A stretch of DNA of 17,513 nucleotides from positions 1-17,513 of the forward strand of contig JWZX01000888.1 of NCBI GenBank assembly GCA_001275005.1. Reading direction: 5' to 3'. Positions 16,802-17,513 of the stretch are shown here, one piece after another. Origin of the DNA: Chrysochromulina tobinii (lineage: Eukaryota; Haptophyta; Prymnesiales; Chrysochromulinaceae). The notes under the pieces were generated by a model. It was not told the origin of the DNA, did not search any database, and was given only the letters and a program-made list of their open reading frames with translations. Within the stretch, counting starts at the first letter, position 1. The number at the start of each line of letters is the position of its first letter. The translations under genes were made by a program, and so were the position numbers.

Positions 16802-17206
16802 CCTTCGAAGTTCCGATGTTCGAATCCTTTAAGCGATCCACAGTCCAACAAGACAATAAGGTCTACCAGGAGATGGACGGCCAGGGAGAAGTCTGGATTT
16901 CTGTAGGATTTCTGCGGAACTTTTCCACAACTCGCTACGAAATGCAGTACACGTTCCCGCCTCTGATACGCGATTACTTTGGCGTTCATGAGTGACTGCA
17001 CAGAGCCCAGGGGATGCCTGGGTACACGCGGATCTCAAGTATGAGGTACAGACCTCACTCACCGAGTTTTCATTTTATTCCACTGGACGCAACATACATT
17101 CCGATTGTACTCGGAGCACGTTTTCGGTTCTCAAAAGACGCAAAGCGCTACTCGCATCTACTGCTACGGACGGGCCTTTCCCCGGACTCGTAATGTGCGC
17201 CGAGCG

Positions 17207-17362
17207 ATGTCCGCGCTGAGAGGGCTGACCGCACTTAAGGCAGCGAGCCGCGAGCAGCTTGCAAGAGGCTTCAGCCTGCGCAAAGAAACCTCGGAATCCA
17301 AGAAAAGCAGCAAGAATAGAAAGTTGCCGGTTGCCCGTGAAAAGAGCCGAAAAAATTACTGA
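17207..17362 (+). CDS. Possible small basic protein or first exon, presequence-like
   Basis: The ATG at 17207 opens 51 codons ending at TGA 17360-17362. The start MSALRGLTALKAASREQLAR is amphipathic with Arg and Lys and almost no acidic residues, as in mitochondrial presequences. The rest is Lys/Ser-rich and low complexity. It could be a first exon of a gene continuing past the window, or chance. The overlapping minus-strand frame has no better support. Confidence 0.22.
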   Translation: MSALRGLTALKAASREQLARGFSLRKETSESKKSSKNRKLPVAREKSRKNY

Positions 17363-17450
17363 CCAGTTTCGGACTCCAGACTCAAGATCAGGAACAAGAA
17401 ACCGTGGCGAACGGTGCAGGTCAGGAGCGCGCCCCACACAAGGACTTCAG

Positions 17451-17513
<63 letters not shown>
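17451..17513. repeat. Poly-C run of 63 bases to the window end
   Basis: Every base from 17451 to 17513 is C. A pure 63-mer at the very edge of the sequence is more likely a sequencing or assembly artefact at a contig end (for example a poly-G read tail) than a genuine tract, but the sequence alone cannot tell. Confidence 0.95.

Larger units (their letters stand above)
16646..17450. other. 3' flank of the membrane protein gene, no confident gene
   Basis: After the duplicated tail (to about 16876) the sequence is moderately GC-rich and lacks long frames. The only candidate is a 51-codon plus-strand frame at 17207-17362. No tRNA or terminator was recognised. Confidence 0.5.

Noticed and set aside
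16815-16830. tRNA B-box-like GTTCGAATCC
   Set aside because: The flanking bases do not pair as a T-arm and no acceptor stem or A box was found. It belongs to the degenerate tail duplication.

Overview
The window is nuclear DNA of a eukaryote. It encodes a mitochondrial-type F1-ATPase gamma subunit split by GT-AG introns, the mRNA 3'-end processing factor FIP1 and a DCD-domain protein. It also has long CAG/CTG and CT microsatellites and a short internal run of TTAGGG. Coding DNA is very GC-rich and mostly intron-poor, and genes are spaced by 0.2-1.2 kb. This fits a GC-rich unicellular alga or similar protist. A haptophyte is my best guess, but that is inference only and no marker in the window decides it.

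Layout from left to right: (1) 3-1919 (+), the 3' part of an acidic protein with a degenerate nucleoside diphosphate kinase (NDPK) fold. (2) About 2776-5445 (-), a type II membrane protein with two tandem GT8 glycosyltransferase domains. (3) A repeat-rich spacer with a tandem near-palindrome at 5722-5779 and a CT microsatellite at 6201-6298. (4) 6433-8070 (-), a polyQ protein ending in a DCD domain, and 8337-9794 (+), a FIP1 homologue. These two diverge from a 266 bp shared upstream region that holds two CACGTG boxes, and each carries an uninterrupted CAG tract. (5) A 1.2 kb spacer with five TTAGGG units at 10187-10216. (6) 11042-12136 (+), an acidic protein of unknown function with a repeated S-[ED]-A-S-F-Y motif. 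(7) 12941-14134 (-), the ATP synthase gamma subunit in three exons. (8) 14363-16645 (+), divergent from gamma, an unrecognised protein with about eight membrane spans and a Cys-rich ectodomain. Its 3' tail is duplicated just downstream at 16734-16801. (9) A terminal stretch with one weak small ORF, ending in 63 consecutive C residues that run off the window.

The genes do not form one pathway. They look like ordinary neighbours in a compact protist genome, with two divergent pairs (DCD/FIP1 and ATP synthase gamma/membrane protein). I found no CRISPR array, intact transposon, rRNA or tRNA gene. The points most worth following are the polyQ divergent pair, the DxD-altered tandem GT8, the Ser-for-His NDPK-like protein, the unknown Cys-rich membrane protein with its duplicated tail, and the missing presequence of ATP synthase gamma.
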